A program made the translations under genes and the position numbers. DNA of 59,938 nt from Bifidobacterium tsurumiense (GTDB lineage: Bacteria; Actinomycetota; Actinomycetes; Actinomycetales; Bifidobacteriaceae), in NCBI RefSeq assembly GCF_000741765.1, contig NZ_JGZU01000005.1, positions 1 to 59,938 of the forward strand. The letters are read 5' to 3'. A model generated the notes under the pieces. The model was not told where the DNA came from. It was given only the letters and a program-made list of their open reading frames with translations, and did not search any database. Positions 46,879-56,013 of the stretch are shown one piece after another; position 1 is the first letter of the stretch, and each line of letters begins with the position of its first letter.

Positions 46879-48693
46879 TTACTGCTTGCGAGGCTTGTAA
46901 ATCACGTTGTTGATCAGATCGCGATAGTGCTCGGTCACTGCCTGCCTGCGCGCTTTGAGGCTTGGCGTCACCAATCCATTGGCTTCAGAGAATTCCTCTG
47001 GAACGATTTCGAATTTTCTAATGGATTCTGCACGAGAAACCAGCTCATTGGCTTTATTGACAGCACGGTCCACTTCGGCGCGGACGATCGGGCTGACACT
47101 TGCCTGCTTCAAGTCGGCGACGGGTTGTGCTCCGTTTGACTGGAGCCACAGATTGGTCTCTTGCAGATCCAAGGCAATAATGGCGGCAATAAAAGGTTTT
47201 CTATCGCCTATGACCACACATTGGCTCACTACCGGAGATGTCATAATGGAGGCTTCCATCTCATTGGGTGACACGTTCTTGCCGCCTGCGGTAATGATGA
47301 GATCCTTTTTCCGACCGACGATGCTGACGAAACCGTCTTCGTCAATGGAGCCCAGATCGCCTGTATGCAGCCAGCCGTCCACGATTTGCTCTCGGGTGAT
47401 TTCAGGGTGATTGTGATATCCCATGCATACCGCACGGCTTTTTACACACAGCTCTCCGTCATCATCAACTCCCATCGAAACCCCTTGCAGAGGAAGTCCG
47501 ATCGTGCCGATTTTGTATCCAACGGTAGGATTCACACTTGATGGAGCGCATGTTTCGGTCATGCCGTATCCCTCCAAAAGTGGAAGTCCAACACCATTGA
47601 AGAAATGAGCAATTGAAGCATCAAGAGGAGCGCCACCGGAGACGGCATATTCGACCGAACCGCCGAAGACTTCCATAATCGTGGAATACACCAACTTTGC
47701 ATACAGTGCATGGCGCATACGCAGCAGGATCGGGATCGGCTCGCCGGATTGCTGTGCTTGAGACCAATCGCGTGCCGTTTGGGCCGCTCTGGAGAAGATT
47801 CTTCCAGCGAGGCCGGTGCCAGCCTTTTGCGAAGCTGCGTTATAGATCTTTTCGAAAATACGCGGCACAGCAAGGATGAATGTTGGCTTGAAAGCCTTGA
47901 AATCTGCCAAAATTGTTTTGAGATTGCTGGAAAGTCCCAAAGTGACGTTTCCTGCAAAGCAGAAGAATTGCATATAACGGGCAAACACGTGTGCAAGCGG
48001 TAGGAACAACAGCAAACGGCGATTTGGCTTCAAAGCGATATCGGGCATCGACTGCACGCCTGAATAGGTGATGAATACGAAATTCGAATGCGATAATTCA
48101 ATGCCCTTAGGCGTTCCTGTGGAACCTGAAGTGTACACAATGGTCGCCAAGTCATCTCCGCGAACCAGCAACACACGTTCGTTGAACTTCTCCTGGCTTA
48201 CAGATTTGCCGTATTCCTCGAGAGTTTCGATGGCGTCATTTGAGAAGACATACACATCCCGCAGAGTCTTGCAATCATTGCGCACCGATTCGATTTTATC
48301 TCTCTGTGCATCGTCTTCTGCAAAAGCAAGCGTCACCTGAGAATCGTTGAAAATCATGCGAACTTGGGCCGCAGAATTGGTTTCATACACAGGAACGGTT
48401 ACGGCTCCGATGGACATGATAGCCATGTCCATGACCGTCCATTGCCATGAGGTGTGTGCGATTATTGCAACCGAATCTCCGGGCATGACTCCTCTGGAAA
48501 TCAGGCCTTTGGCAACGGAGATCACCTTGTCGCGGAATTGTTCGGCTGTGAAGGATTGCCATTCGCCATCGGCATCCACATATTCCACTAATGAATCATG
48601 CGGAGCCCGATCGACTCGTTCTTGCAGTATCGAAAATACATTGGCGTCGCTGTCAATATCACGTTCAAGAGGTCTGGTGTATTCGCGCTTCAT
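46879..48693 (-). CDS. Long-chain fatty-acid-CoA ligase (second paralogue)
   Basis: AMP-forming acyl-CoA synthetase of 604 residues, a paralogue of the ligase at 38115. It shows IVYTSGSTGTPKGIELSHSN (P-loop), FLPLAHVFARYMQFFC, EGYGMTETCAPSSVNPTVGY, GWLHTGDLGSIDEDGFVSIV and GRKKDLIITAGGKNVSPNEM. It lacks the 60-residue helical tail of the other copy. The two differ in their motif details (TPKG versus KPKG), so they are probably not a recent duplication. The role is likely activation of external fatty acids; the chain-length preference cannot be read. Confidence 0.88.
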   Translation of the reverse strand: MKREYTRPLERDIDSDANVFSILQERVDRAPHDSLVEYVDADGEWQSFTAEQFRDKVISVAKGLISRGVMPGDSVAIIAHTSWQWTVMDMAIMSIGAVTVPVYETNSAAQVRMIFNDSQVTLAFAEDDAQRDKIESVRNDCKTLRDVYVFSNDAIETLEEYGKSVSQEKFNERVLLVRGDDLATIVYTSGSTGTPKGIELSHSNFVFITYSGVQSMPDIALKPNRRLLLFLPLAHVFARYMQFFCFAGNVTLGLSSNLKTILADFKAFKPTFILAVPRIFEKIYNAASQKAGTGLAGRIFSRAAQTARDWSQAQQSGEPIPILLRMRHALYAKLVYSTIMEVFGGSVEYAVSGGAPLDASIAHFFNGVGLPLLEGYGMTETCAPSSVNPTVGYKIGTIGLPLQGVSMGVDDDGELCVKSRAVCMGYHNHPEITREQIVDGWLHTGDLGSIDEDGFVSIVGRKKDLIITAGGKNVSPNEMEASIMTSPVVSQCVVIGDRKPFIAAIIALDLQETNLWLQSNGAQPVADLKQASVSPIVRAEVDRAVNKANELVSRAESIRKFEIVPEEFSEANGLVTPSLKARRQAVTEHYRDLINNVIYKPRKQ

Positions 48694-48841
48694 ATCTCTC
48701 CCTGCTATTCATGGTCTTTTACCTATTGTAATCACCTGTACATGTCATTGCGCATAGTCGACACTCGAATCAGGGGTCTATGCTTTTCGGCGAGTTGCCG
48801 CTTGATCGCTTCATTTGTGCAGTTTTTTCGACTGGCCGTGT

Positions 48842-48870
48842 TTGCGTGCTGAAAAGAAGCTGGATATGCT
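48842..48870 (+). promoter_or_regulatory. Predicted promoter of the APC permease gene
   Basis: TTGCGT (48842-48847) and TATGCT (48865-48870) are 17 bases apart, a normal sigma-70-type spacing. The permease start at 48945 follows, with AGGAGGACAAC before the ATG. Between them a GC-rich GCGGCAAGGAGGCCGC element could fold. Confidence 0.5.
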
Positions 48871-48944
48871 AGCGGCAGCAGTGAGGTTCCCGTGCGGCAA
48901 GGAGGCCGCTCCCCCACTGGACTGGCCTGTCTCAGGAGGACAAC

Positions 48945-50381
48945 ATGTCAGATATCACCAATAATGCGCCGCCGCCTGCGGGAGAAGATACGGGCCTGAA
49001 GCGCAGTCTTAAGCTCGTGTTTGTATACACGGTCGCCACAGGATCCATATTCACCTATGTCAGCTATTGGGATTCGGTATTCTTCGGATACACCGGTTCG
49101 GGCACATTCCTTGCCTTCGCATTGATGACATTGGCCATCTTGCCCGTGGCTCTGGTGTACAGCGAAATCTCCCCGCTTTTCAAAACCGCTGGCGGTGAAT
49201 TGATCTACAACACGGTTGGCATCAACAAACATTTCGGCTTCTTTGCATCATGGCTGATCATGGCTGCATGGATTTCAGTTCCACCAGCCGTTGTTATGGC
49301 AGTGGCCACATTCATCAGTAAGCAATTCAATCTGAATCTGAGCTTCCAAACCACCATTCTCATTGGTGTGGTGATTCTGCTTTTGGTGTTCTTCATGAGT
49401 CTGCAGGATATTCAGTTCCTCGTCAAGGCGCAGGCCACCTGCTTATTCGCCAATATTGCCACGACGTTGATCACTGCTGTGCTCATTCTGACTTCCGGTC
49501 ATTGGAGCTTTGATAATGTGATCGGATCCTTCTCCTTCAGCGCCTTGGATGGCACTTTCGGCATTCCGGGTTGGGTAATCGGCATGGCTTTGCTGATTAC
49601 GCCGTATTTCGGATTCGAAACCGTGCCGCAGATGGTAGAGGAAGGCGATTTCCCGATCAATAATACGAAGAAGGCCATCTGCGGTTCTGTGATCACGTGC
49701 GGCGCGATCTATTCCATTTTCTTCTTCTGTGTCGCAGGCCTCGCACCGGTTAAGGACCTGCTTGCCGGTGATGCTGCGAATGGGTTCATGACGATCACCG
49801 CAATGCAGAATATTCTCGGATGGAAGTTCTGGCCGGTTGTCTACGGTTTCGTCTCGATTCTCATGGGTATGACCGCTTCGATTCTGGGATTCTGGATGTC
49901 GACTGTGCGCATGCTGTATTCGATGGGAACCAAGAACTTCCTGCCATCTGCGTTCACCAAGGTCAACAAGCACCAGCAGCCTATTTTGCCGAATATCTTC
50001 CTGCTGGTCGTGAGCATCACCTTCATCCTTCTGATGAATGCAGGCACCTTTATGAATGATTTCTTCAATCTCATGTCATTCGGATGCGCATGCGCCTATG
50101 CATTGACGATGATTTCGGCGGTTCGTATGCGTCACAAGCATCCGGATTGGTATAAGGGCAATAAGAATGTGGTCAAGGGGCGGCGATGCGATGCGCATTC
50201 TCGCATGGTGATCATGATTGCGATTGCCTTCTTCTGCACACTCGGTCAGGGAGTCGGCTCTTGGATTTCCTTCGCAGTGTATTTGGGCATAGGCGTGGTC
50301 ATTTGGCTGTGGATGCTGCTCGTGCGTTGGAAGAAGACGCCTGTAGTCATCGAAACACCTGATGGCGAACAAACATTCTAA
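48945..50381 (+). CDS. APC-superfamily amino acid permease
   Basis: A 478-residue transporter with about 12 membrane helices. The start MSDITNNAPPPAGEDTGLKR is a cytoplasmic tail. Helix 1 (KLVFVYTVATGSIFTYVSYW) carries the broken G-S/T-x-F helix of the APC fold, and the region FGFFASWLIMAAWISVPPAV, PYFGFETVPQMVEEGDFPIN resembles APC amino-acid/polyamine permeases. The E-x-x-x-P-x-x region in helix 6 is well kept. The substrate is not readable. The following gene, a UcpA-like dehydrogenase, is 60 bases downstream, so both may serve one compound, perhaps an amino alcohol or modified amino acid (inference). Confidence 0.85.
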   Translation: MSDITNNAPPPAGEDTGLKRSLKLVFVYTVATGSIFTYVSYWDSVFFGYTGSGTFLAFALMTLAILPVALVYSEISPLFKTAGGELIYNTVGINKHFGFFASWLIMAAWISVPPAVVMAVATFISKQFNLNLSFQTTILIGVVILLLVFFMSLQDIQFLVKAQATCLFANIATTLITAVLILTSGHWSFDNVIGSFSFSALDGTFGIPGWVIGMALLITPYFGFETVPQMVEEGDFPINNTKKAICGSVITCGAIYSIFFFCVAGLAPVKDLLAGDAANGFMTITAMQNILGWKFWPVVYGFVSILMGMTASILGFWMSTVRMLYSMGTKNFLPSAFTKVNKHQQPILPNIFLLVVSITFILLMNAGTFMNDFFNLMSFGCACAYALTMISAVRMRHKHPDWYKGNKNVVKGRRCDAHSRMVIMIAIAFFCTLGQGVGSWISFAVYLGIGVVIWLWMLLVRWKKTPVVIETPDGEQTF

Positions 50382-50441
50382 GAACAATCAAACAAACACC
50401 AAACATAAACCAACTGATTATTTCAACCAAAGGAGTTCATT

Positions 50442-51242
50442 ATGGCAAAGCTCGACGGAAAAACAGCATTGATCACCGGTGCCGCTGCAGGACTTGGCGA
50501 GGGTATCGCAGAAGTGTATGCAAAGTATGGCGCGAATATCTGCATGGTGGATCTGGATCCGTCAGTGGAAGAGACTGCTGAGCGTATTCGCGGCCTATAT
50601 CCCGATGCCCGCATTATTACCCAGGTCGCCAATGTGGCGGATCGTGCGCAGATGGATGCAGCAGCTGCCCGCACCGTTGAAGAATTCGGCACTATCGATG
50701 TTGCGTGCGCCAATGCCGGCGTGTGTCGTCTGGCGCCATTCGAGGAGATGACGGACGAAACCCGTGACTTCCACATTGATGTGAATATCAAGGGCGCGTG
50801 GAATACCTGCAAGGCGGTTATTCCAGCGATGCTGAAGGCCGGCAAAGGCGCGATCGTCATAGCAAGCTCGGTGACCGGCGACATTGTCGCTGATGCCGGT
50901 GAGGCTGCATATGCCATGAGCAAGGCCGCTTTGGTGGGCTTGACGAAGTGTCTTGCCGTCGAATATGCAGACCGTCATATCCGTGTGAACTGCTCGCAGC
51001 TTGGCTATGCACGCACGCCGATGGTGGAAAAGATGGCCTTGGAATCCAATCCGGACAATCCTGAGGAGGCAATCAACGATATCGCAGTAGGCGTGCCTAT
51101 GAAGCGTTTGGCAAAGCCGACCGAGGTTGGTGAACTCTTCGCCTTCCTTGGCAGTGACGAAGCCAGCTACATCACCGGTGAGCAAGTGGTTATCGACGGC
51201 GGAAGCACACTGCCGGAGACCATGAGCATGGGTACGAACTGA
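50442..51242 (+). CDS. SDR-family oxidoreductase, UcpA-like
   Basis: A 266-residue classical short-chain dehydrogenase. It has the NAD(P) motif LITGAAAGLGEGIAEVYAKY (TGxxxGxG), an Asp after strand 2 (CMVDLDPS, suggesting NAD preference), a CANAG variant of NNAG, the Ser in VIASSVTGDIVADAGEAAYA and the catalytic YAMSK. The whole chain closely follows E. coli UcpA, including CRLAPFEEM, DFHIDVNIKGAWN, and the end DGGSTLPETMSMG. UcpA's physiological substrate is not settled. It starts behind AAAGGAGTTCATT 60 bases after the APC permease and is followed by a terminator. Confidence 0.85.
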   Translation: MAKLDGKTALITGAAAGLGEGIAEVYAKYGANICMVDLDPSVEETAERIRGLYPDARIITQVANVADRAQMDAAAARTVEEFGTIDVACANAGVCRLAPFEEMTDETRDFHIDVNIKGAWNTCKAVIPAMLKAGKGAIVIASSVTGDIVADAGEAAYAMSKAALVGLTKCLAVEYADRHIRVNCSQLGYARTPMVEKMALESNPDNPEEAINDIAVGVPMKRLAKPTEVGELFAFLGSDEASYITGEQVVIDGGSTLPETMSMGTN

Positions 51243-51312
51243 TTGCCGCATCGTTGAGCAATCATCGGTGGTTTTGCCGCCGGTAGGAACGCGCAACTCA
51301 ATCTCGGATAGC

Positions 51313-51360
51313 AAGGGTGCCGCTGTTCTGGGCTGTGAAGCTCGGGCAGCGGCACCCTTT
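51313..51360 (+). terminator. Rho-independent terminator of the permease-dehydrogenase unit
   Basis: AAGGGTGCCGCTG and CAGCGGCACCCTT pair perfectly with a loop of about 21 bases and are followed by TTGG. It lies 70 bases after the dehydrogenase stop. The AT-rich gap up to 51567 has no gene. Confidence 0.7.
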
Positions 51361-51567
51361 TGGTCGTGCGAAAGATGTCATTTTGTTTATTTGGCTTGGT
51401 GTCAGCGGCAGTTTGTGCTTTGAAACCAAGCCGATATTGTGTGGCATTTTGACTTGGTTTGTACGCTCTGCATAGGTTGCTGTTCACACGATATCTATCG
51501 CAGGAACTCATAAAAAACCACATTGGGTTTCTTTTCAAGAAATACCCTGTACCGAGGTTGCATTTCG

Positions 51568-52503
51568 CTAAATGTATTGCTTAAAGAAGCGAGAGATATC
51601 AGTCGCTGCTTGTTGCGCTTCCGTTGCGGCAGGGTCTCCTGCTTGAGTGATACCAAACACATGGCCTAGCGCGCGTTCATTGCCTTTGGGGCAAATGTGC
51701 AATGGGTGATTTTTATGCCGATATTGCAGTATCCGTGCAAGTTCCAACGAGTTGTCTGCCAGAGAATCTTCGAAGCTGGTTATCAATAGCATAGGTGGAA
51801 TGTTGCCATCCACCACCAGTCTATCCAGATCGAGATAAGGGTTTATCATGATTCTGTCATGTGGTGTCTGGAAATAGCCCCGTTCATAGTATGACAACGC
51901 CGTTGCGTGCACACCTCCTTCTACGCGATACATTCCTGAAGTGCCTGCAAGGGGCATGCACTGTGAGTCCTGACGGCTGCAGACCAAGCCTGGCAGCAAG
52001 TTCTGGAGAGCCGTTGGCGGCGCATGCGTATAAGGTAAGGACTGCCCCGCGGAATCACCGGTCATGCACACGCGCTGTGCATCAAGGCCATATTCGGCTC
52101 CGTGATTGCGAATCCATGATAAAACAGATATTGCATCAGATAGTTGCTGTGGGAAAGACACTTGCGGTACAAGCCTGTAATTCGCGTTGACAACGGCGAA
52201 ACCCTGTGATGCGAGTATCATGTCACGGCACAGATTATTTTCTTTAGAGCCGTAATATAAGCCCCCGCCATGGAAATCAACGATAACTGGCAGCAGGCTC
52301 TCACCCGTTTTCTCGGGCTTATAGATATCCAGCAAATTACCGGTTTCAGGCGAAGCGTCCTTGCCATCCTTATACAGAATATCCTTGATTTGGTTCACTC
52401 CCTTAGGCAATACCTGCGTTTTAAGATGTTGTGCATCGCCGCGTGCCATATTCGCGGCATTGGTGGAAAATAATTCTATTGTCTCGTTATCTAGCGTATT
52501 CAT
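51568..52503 (-). CDS. Alpha/beta hydrolase (hormone-sensitive lipase type), locally frame-scrambled
   Basis: An esterase-like enzyme of 311 residues with the HGGG oxyanion motif (IVDFHGGGLYYGSKENN, about 92-108), the nucleophile GDSAG (about 168-172), an Asp in SFEDSLADNS and a His in ALGHVFGITQ. Between GDSAG and GTSGMYRVEGG the translation QSLPYTHAPPTALQNLLPGL is nonsense for the family. The next frame over the same DNA reads AVLTLYACAANGSPELAARL then GLQPSGLTVHALAGTSGMYR, which fits. So one G seems lost in GGGG near 52050 and one C gained in CCCC near 51952. The ORF stays open but about 32 residues beside the nucleophile are altered. It follows the CocE-like gene and MFS gene in one operon. 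Confidence 0.7.
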   Translation of the reverse strand: MNTLDNETIELFSTNAANMARGDAQHLKTQVLPKGVNQIKDILYKDGKDASPETGNLLDIYKPEKTGESLLPVIVDFHGGGLYYGSKENNLCRDMILASQGFAVVNANYRLVPQVSFPQQLSDAISVLSWIRNHGAEYGLDAQRVCMTGDSAGQSLPYTHAPPTALQNLLPGLVCSRQDSQCMPLAGTSGMYRVEGGVHATALSYYERGYFQTPHDRIMINPYLDLDRLVVDGNIPPMLLITSFEDSLADNSLELARILQYRHKNHPLHICPKGNERALGHVFGITQAGDPAATEAQQAATDISRFFKQYI

Positions 52504-52538
52504 CCTCGCTGTGAATTCGACTGCAAAGCATTCTTATT

Positions 52539-54254
52539 TCATTGTTTTGCTACGCGTACGGGCAAAACGATTGCAGATGGTGTCGTTTCTCCTGTATGGA
52601 TAGTTTGGTGAGCCACGACCGTTTCTTTCTGTTCGCACCATGGATCCGCAGTGTTTGCATGAACGGAATACTGCGGGAAATCACTTGAAGAGATATCGCA
52701 ACGGAGGCGAGCGCCAACAGGTATTTCCCAACAGATATCCCACATCTCGATTTCAACTTTACGGATTTCTCCAGGTATATATGGTTTCTCATCATGCCCA
52801 TCCAAAACCATTGTTGTTATGGACGAACGGTAATTCCGTGTTGTGCCATCAGGGTCAACACACATCAGTTTGGCCGTGAACGCGGTGTCAGGTGCGCTGG
52901 AGGAAACATATAAATCGATATGTATGCGCCCTTGAATCACTGGATCTTGAGTAAAGATATCAGAAACGAAATTTATGACATCATCCCTCCAGCCAGGTTC
53001 AGGCTGGATCAAAGCGCCAATTTGATCCATCGAAGTAAGTAGCGCCTCTCCTCCGTGGGTTGGAACCGGATTATTCGGATCATAATCATATTTGATGTCA
53101 TTCATGCGATCCGGTGTTTGAGACAGTGTCCGTGCTTCGTCGTTTTGTATATCTTCATTAGTATCCGAAGAAAGATAGAACACAGACTGTGCGGATCTTT
53201 CAAGAGGCAAAGGCCAGGAGCTGGCAGTATGCAATGTGTCGCTGCCAATCTCGTAATACTCGATGCGCCTATCTGGTGTGATGCCTTGACGTAGCGTTAT
53301 GTCGAACCATTCAAGAGCAGCTGGCAACTCGCTTGCCTCGAGTTGAGACGGTTCGATTCCTTCAAGTGGATTGAGGAAATAATGATTCCAGCATCCGATT
53401 CGCAGCCATGAATGCTGTTTGATTGTCTCCGGCAATGTTTCATATCCGGTTAATGCACTACCCAAATGATGGTCGAACCACCCTTCGTGTATGAGCATTG
53501 GCACTTTGGCATGTGATGGAATGTTTTTGAGCATGCCCCAAAAAACCAGTATCCCAATATGGACAGTCCCTTTCGGATGGCTGATCCAATCTCGGTACCA
53601 TTCCAAACGCCCTCCCCATAGATCTTCATCAACATTGATTTGGGGTCTGTATTGAGCGGATGTCAGATAATCCGCGTTCACAGGATGCCCCGCGTTTTGC
53701 ATTGCCCATGCGTTGAACACATCGCAGCGGAATGAACCATTCTGCCATGCAGAGGAAAAACGATCGGTGCCATAGCGATTGGCACATATGGATTTCACCT
53801 TGGGAGTGGTGATGTCGGCCAGCACCCAACATGTCAGGGAAAGGTATGACGCCCCCCACAGTCAGATCGGCCCCACCCAATCCTGAGCTTCGAGCCATTC
53901 CAGCAGATCGGCTCCGTCAGGTCGTTCGTTCACATCGGGCTCCCAGATGCCTTCTGATGTGCGGGTGCCTCGACACCATTGACATACCAGGGCGTACCCA
54001 CGTTGTGTCAATTCGCTGCCATGAAGTTGCCAAAGCGGAACTTGTTGAGGATATGGGCATCTGACAACAATGGTGAGCCAGGGCCCTTCGCCTTCCGGTG
54101 TATATATTTCGGTGGTGAGTTTGACGCCATCAAAGCATGTTACGGATGTACTCCTTGTTTCCGCAGAAGAGTGCGTACGTGGATATGGAGATGCGTCATA
54201 TCGTGCTTTGATGCCGTTGAGGTAACTCTTCAAAAAATCGTCTTGAGATGTCAT
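52539..54254 (-). pseudogene. CocE/NonD-type X-Pro acyl-peptidase-like hydrolase, with one nonsense codon
   Basis: Both parts lie in one frame (572 codons with the final stop), divided by an in-frame TGA at 53862-53864. The first part (131 residues) has SVTCFDGVKLTTEIYTPEGE and GALVCQWCRGTRTSEG-like DCRG region. After the stop, LWGASYLSLTCWVLADIT carries the nucleophile motif G-x-S-Y. In the family the run before it is usually 'GMWG.SY.G', so the TGA replaces the expected Gly (GGA to TGA, one base). The rest has the S15 catalytic domain and the C-terminal jelly-roll (IDLYVSSSAPDTAFTAKLMC, VGARLRCDISSSDFPQYSVH). The nonsense codon would cut off the nucleophile and all after it, unless TGA is read through. 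Confidence 0.85.
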
Positions 54255-54255
54255 G

Positions 54256-55133
54256 TTATGCCTCCAGATTTTCGGTTTGCTTCAGTGGACGAAGTCGGTA
54301 CGCCATCACCGCTGCTACAGCGGCTATTACGTATAGCACTACATTGCCGATCGGGGACGGGATGTATAAGCCTGTGATGTCATAAACAGCACCATGTGCA
54401 GTAACGGCAATTGCTGATGCGACTCCGCCGAATATGCTGACGATTGGAAGAATTTCACTGTAATCACGTTGTCCAAAAGATGATCGAATAAGCCAAGGAA
54501 GAGCAACGAGAACCACACCTTGGCCCAATCCTGCCAGGAATCCCGAAACGGTGGCAAGTGCAGGTGAACTGGCAAACGACATAAGAGCCCAGCCTGAAAG
54601 ACCGATACATGCATATGAAAGTATGGCGACTTCGGTTTTTACCCGGTCGAGCAGAATGCCGATTGTAGACTTCCCGGCGAAAGCTCCGAACATGATTCCC
54701 GAGACGACCATTGCGCCTTGGCTGAGGGTCAGGCCGCGGGACAACTCATAGCCGGAGACATGCTGGACGATACCTGCAACTATTTGAAGAAGTACTGAGA
54801 CTACGACCAAGAGGGCAAAGGATGGAGTTCTAAATGCCTTGGAGGAAGCAATGCCAGGTAATTCACCATTTGTTGATGCATTGGTTTCTGCTTCATGGCT
54901 GACATGTCCATATGCCTGTTCCCCCTTTGTTGAATCAGGGCGGAACTTAAAAACCAGTAACGAGAATGGCAAGATGCAAATCACAATGATCGCAGCGGTG
55001 ATTTGATACGAAGTGCGCCAGCCCAAATTAGTGATGAAACTTGAAACAATCGGATTAAAAACAGTTCCTCCGATGCCACTGAGACCGAGCGCAATGCCCA
55101 TGACCATGCCAAGCTTGTCTTCGAACCAGTTGG
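54256..55133 (-). pseudogene. MFS transporter, 5' end deleted
   Basis: The frame runs from the junction near 55133 (SNWFEDKLGMVMGIALG) to 54256, covering roughly helices 4-12 of a major facilitator: GLSGIGGTVFNPIVSSFITN, YQITAAIIVICILPFSLLVF, a hydrophilic central loop (about 70-95) and six more helices. The sequence resembles proton symporters of the NarK/nitrate or oxalate-formate type family by pattern only. The first three helices and the start codon are absent; the DNA changes abruptly into the TetR gene on the other strand. The gene ends one base before the CocE-like gene starts, so they formed an operon. Without helices 1-3 no working transporter is expected. Confidence 0.75.
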
Positions 55134-55691
55134 ATGGCTGAACGGGGCTTCTATGGCACTACGGTGCAGGAAGTTGCGGATCGCGTCGGACTGAGCCAAG
55201 CTGGTTTGCTGAAATATGTGAAAAACAAAAGCGGCCTCTTATCGCTTGCTCTCAAATACTACGATGGTTCATCTTCAGCCCAAGAATATGTTGACAAGCA
55301 TCTTCAGATGTCAGAGGCAGAGCTCCACGAAGACCCTCTGCTCTTGCCAAGGTGGTATCGCATAATAGCCGAAGATAATGTGAAATCTCCAAAATTGACT
55401 CAGATGTATTTGGTGCTCCGCGCAGAAGCAATAGATACGTCTCATCCTGCGCATACGTATTTCTCTGAGCGCGGTACGCGACTGCGCTCGCAAATCGGAA
55501 AACTGCCATGGAAACTGCCGTCGGAATTCGATACCGAGGAGAAAATCGGCATGTTATCCATGGCCGTTGGTTCGGCGATGGAGGGCTTGGAACTACGGTG
55601 GCTCGGTGAACCTAATATTGATCTGCTGAGCAACTGGTCGTATTACGAGGATATTCTCTTCCCACTGCCTCATTGGGAAGGGTACAGATAA
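55134..55691 (+). pseudogene. TetR-family regulator, N-terminus deleted
   Basis: From ATG 55134 the 185-residue frame reads MAERGFYGTTVQEVADRVG then LSQAGLLKYVKNKSGLLSLA, the second and third helices of a TetR HTH ('RGF..T.V..IA...G.S...L..Y...K..L'). The first helix, which normally precedes 'AERGF' by about 15-25 residues, is missing because the MFS gene starts at the other strand directly here. The ligand domain (about 50-185) seems intact. The regulator was divergent from the transporter and probably repressed it. With the shared promoter region gone both genes lose expression; a protein made from here would bind DNA poorly. Confidence 0.75.
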
Positions 55692-55755
55692 CGATTGGCC
55701 CAATGGGCCAATAGGTCCAAAAACTCGAACCGAAATGATGCTATGAAAAACAAAA

Positions 55756-55772
55756 CCCCCGGGGACCGGGGG
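55756..55772 (-). terminator. Terminator of the tRNA-Asn locus
   Basis: On the minus strand CCCCCGGTCCCCGGGGG forms a GC-rich hairpin, followed by TTTTGTTTTT. It immediately follows the tRNA-Asn 3' remnant, as in intact tRNA genes. Confidence 0.75.
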
Positions 55773-55777
55773 TGAAA

Positions 55778-55814
55778 GCTCCTGCGGCTGGGCTTGAACC
55801 AGCGACCGTCCGGT
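55778..55814 (-). other. tRNA-Asn 3' remnant, attachment site of an integrative element
   Basis: The minus strand reads ACCGGACGGTCGCTGGTTC followed by AAGCCCAGCCGCAGGAGC: the end of an anticodon stem, a variable loop, a perfect T-arm (GCTGG-TTCAAGC-CCAGC), the 3' acceptor strand CGCAGGA and discriminator G. This fits bacterial tRNA-Asn(GTT). The 5' half is absent. The adjoining DNA to the right belongs to an element with an integrase. This is the usual footprint of integration into a tRNA 3' end; the intact copy should lie at the other end of the element, beyond the window. Confidence 0.7.
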
Positions 55815-56013
55815 AAGCAATCCTCCGACTCGATTGTATCAATAGATCTACACATGCTTTTCGTTGCAGCATGGGCCATTTGGGGAGTTTCGTTGAAATC
55901 CCCGATTCTCGACAAATAACGAAATCCAGTCGGATAGTTTTCCTTTGGGAGGCAGATGGTCTGCCTCCTTTTTCTATACGCAAAGAAGATTCAGAGGAGA
56001 ACAAGGAGATGCA

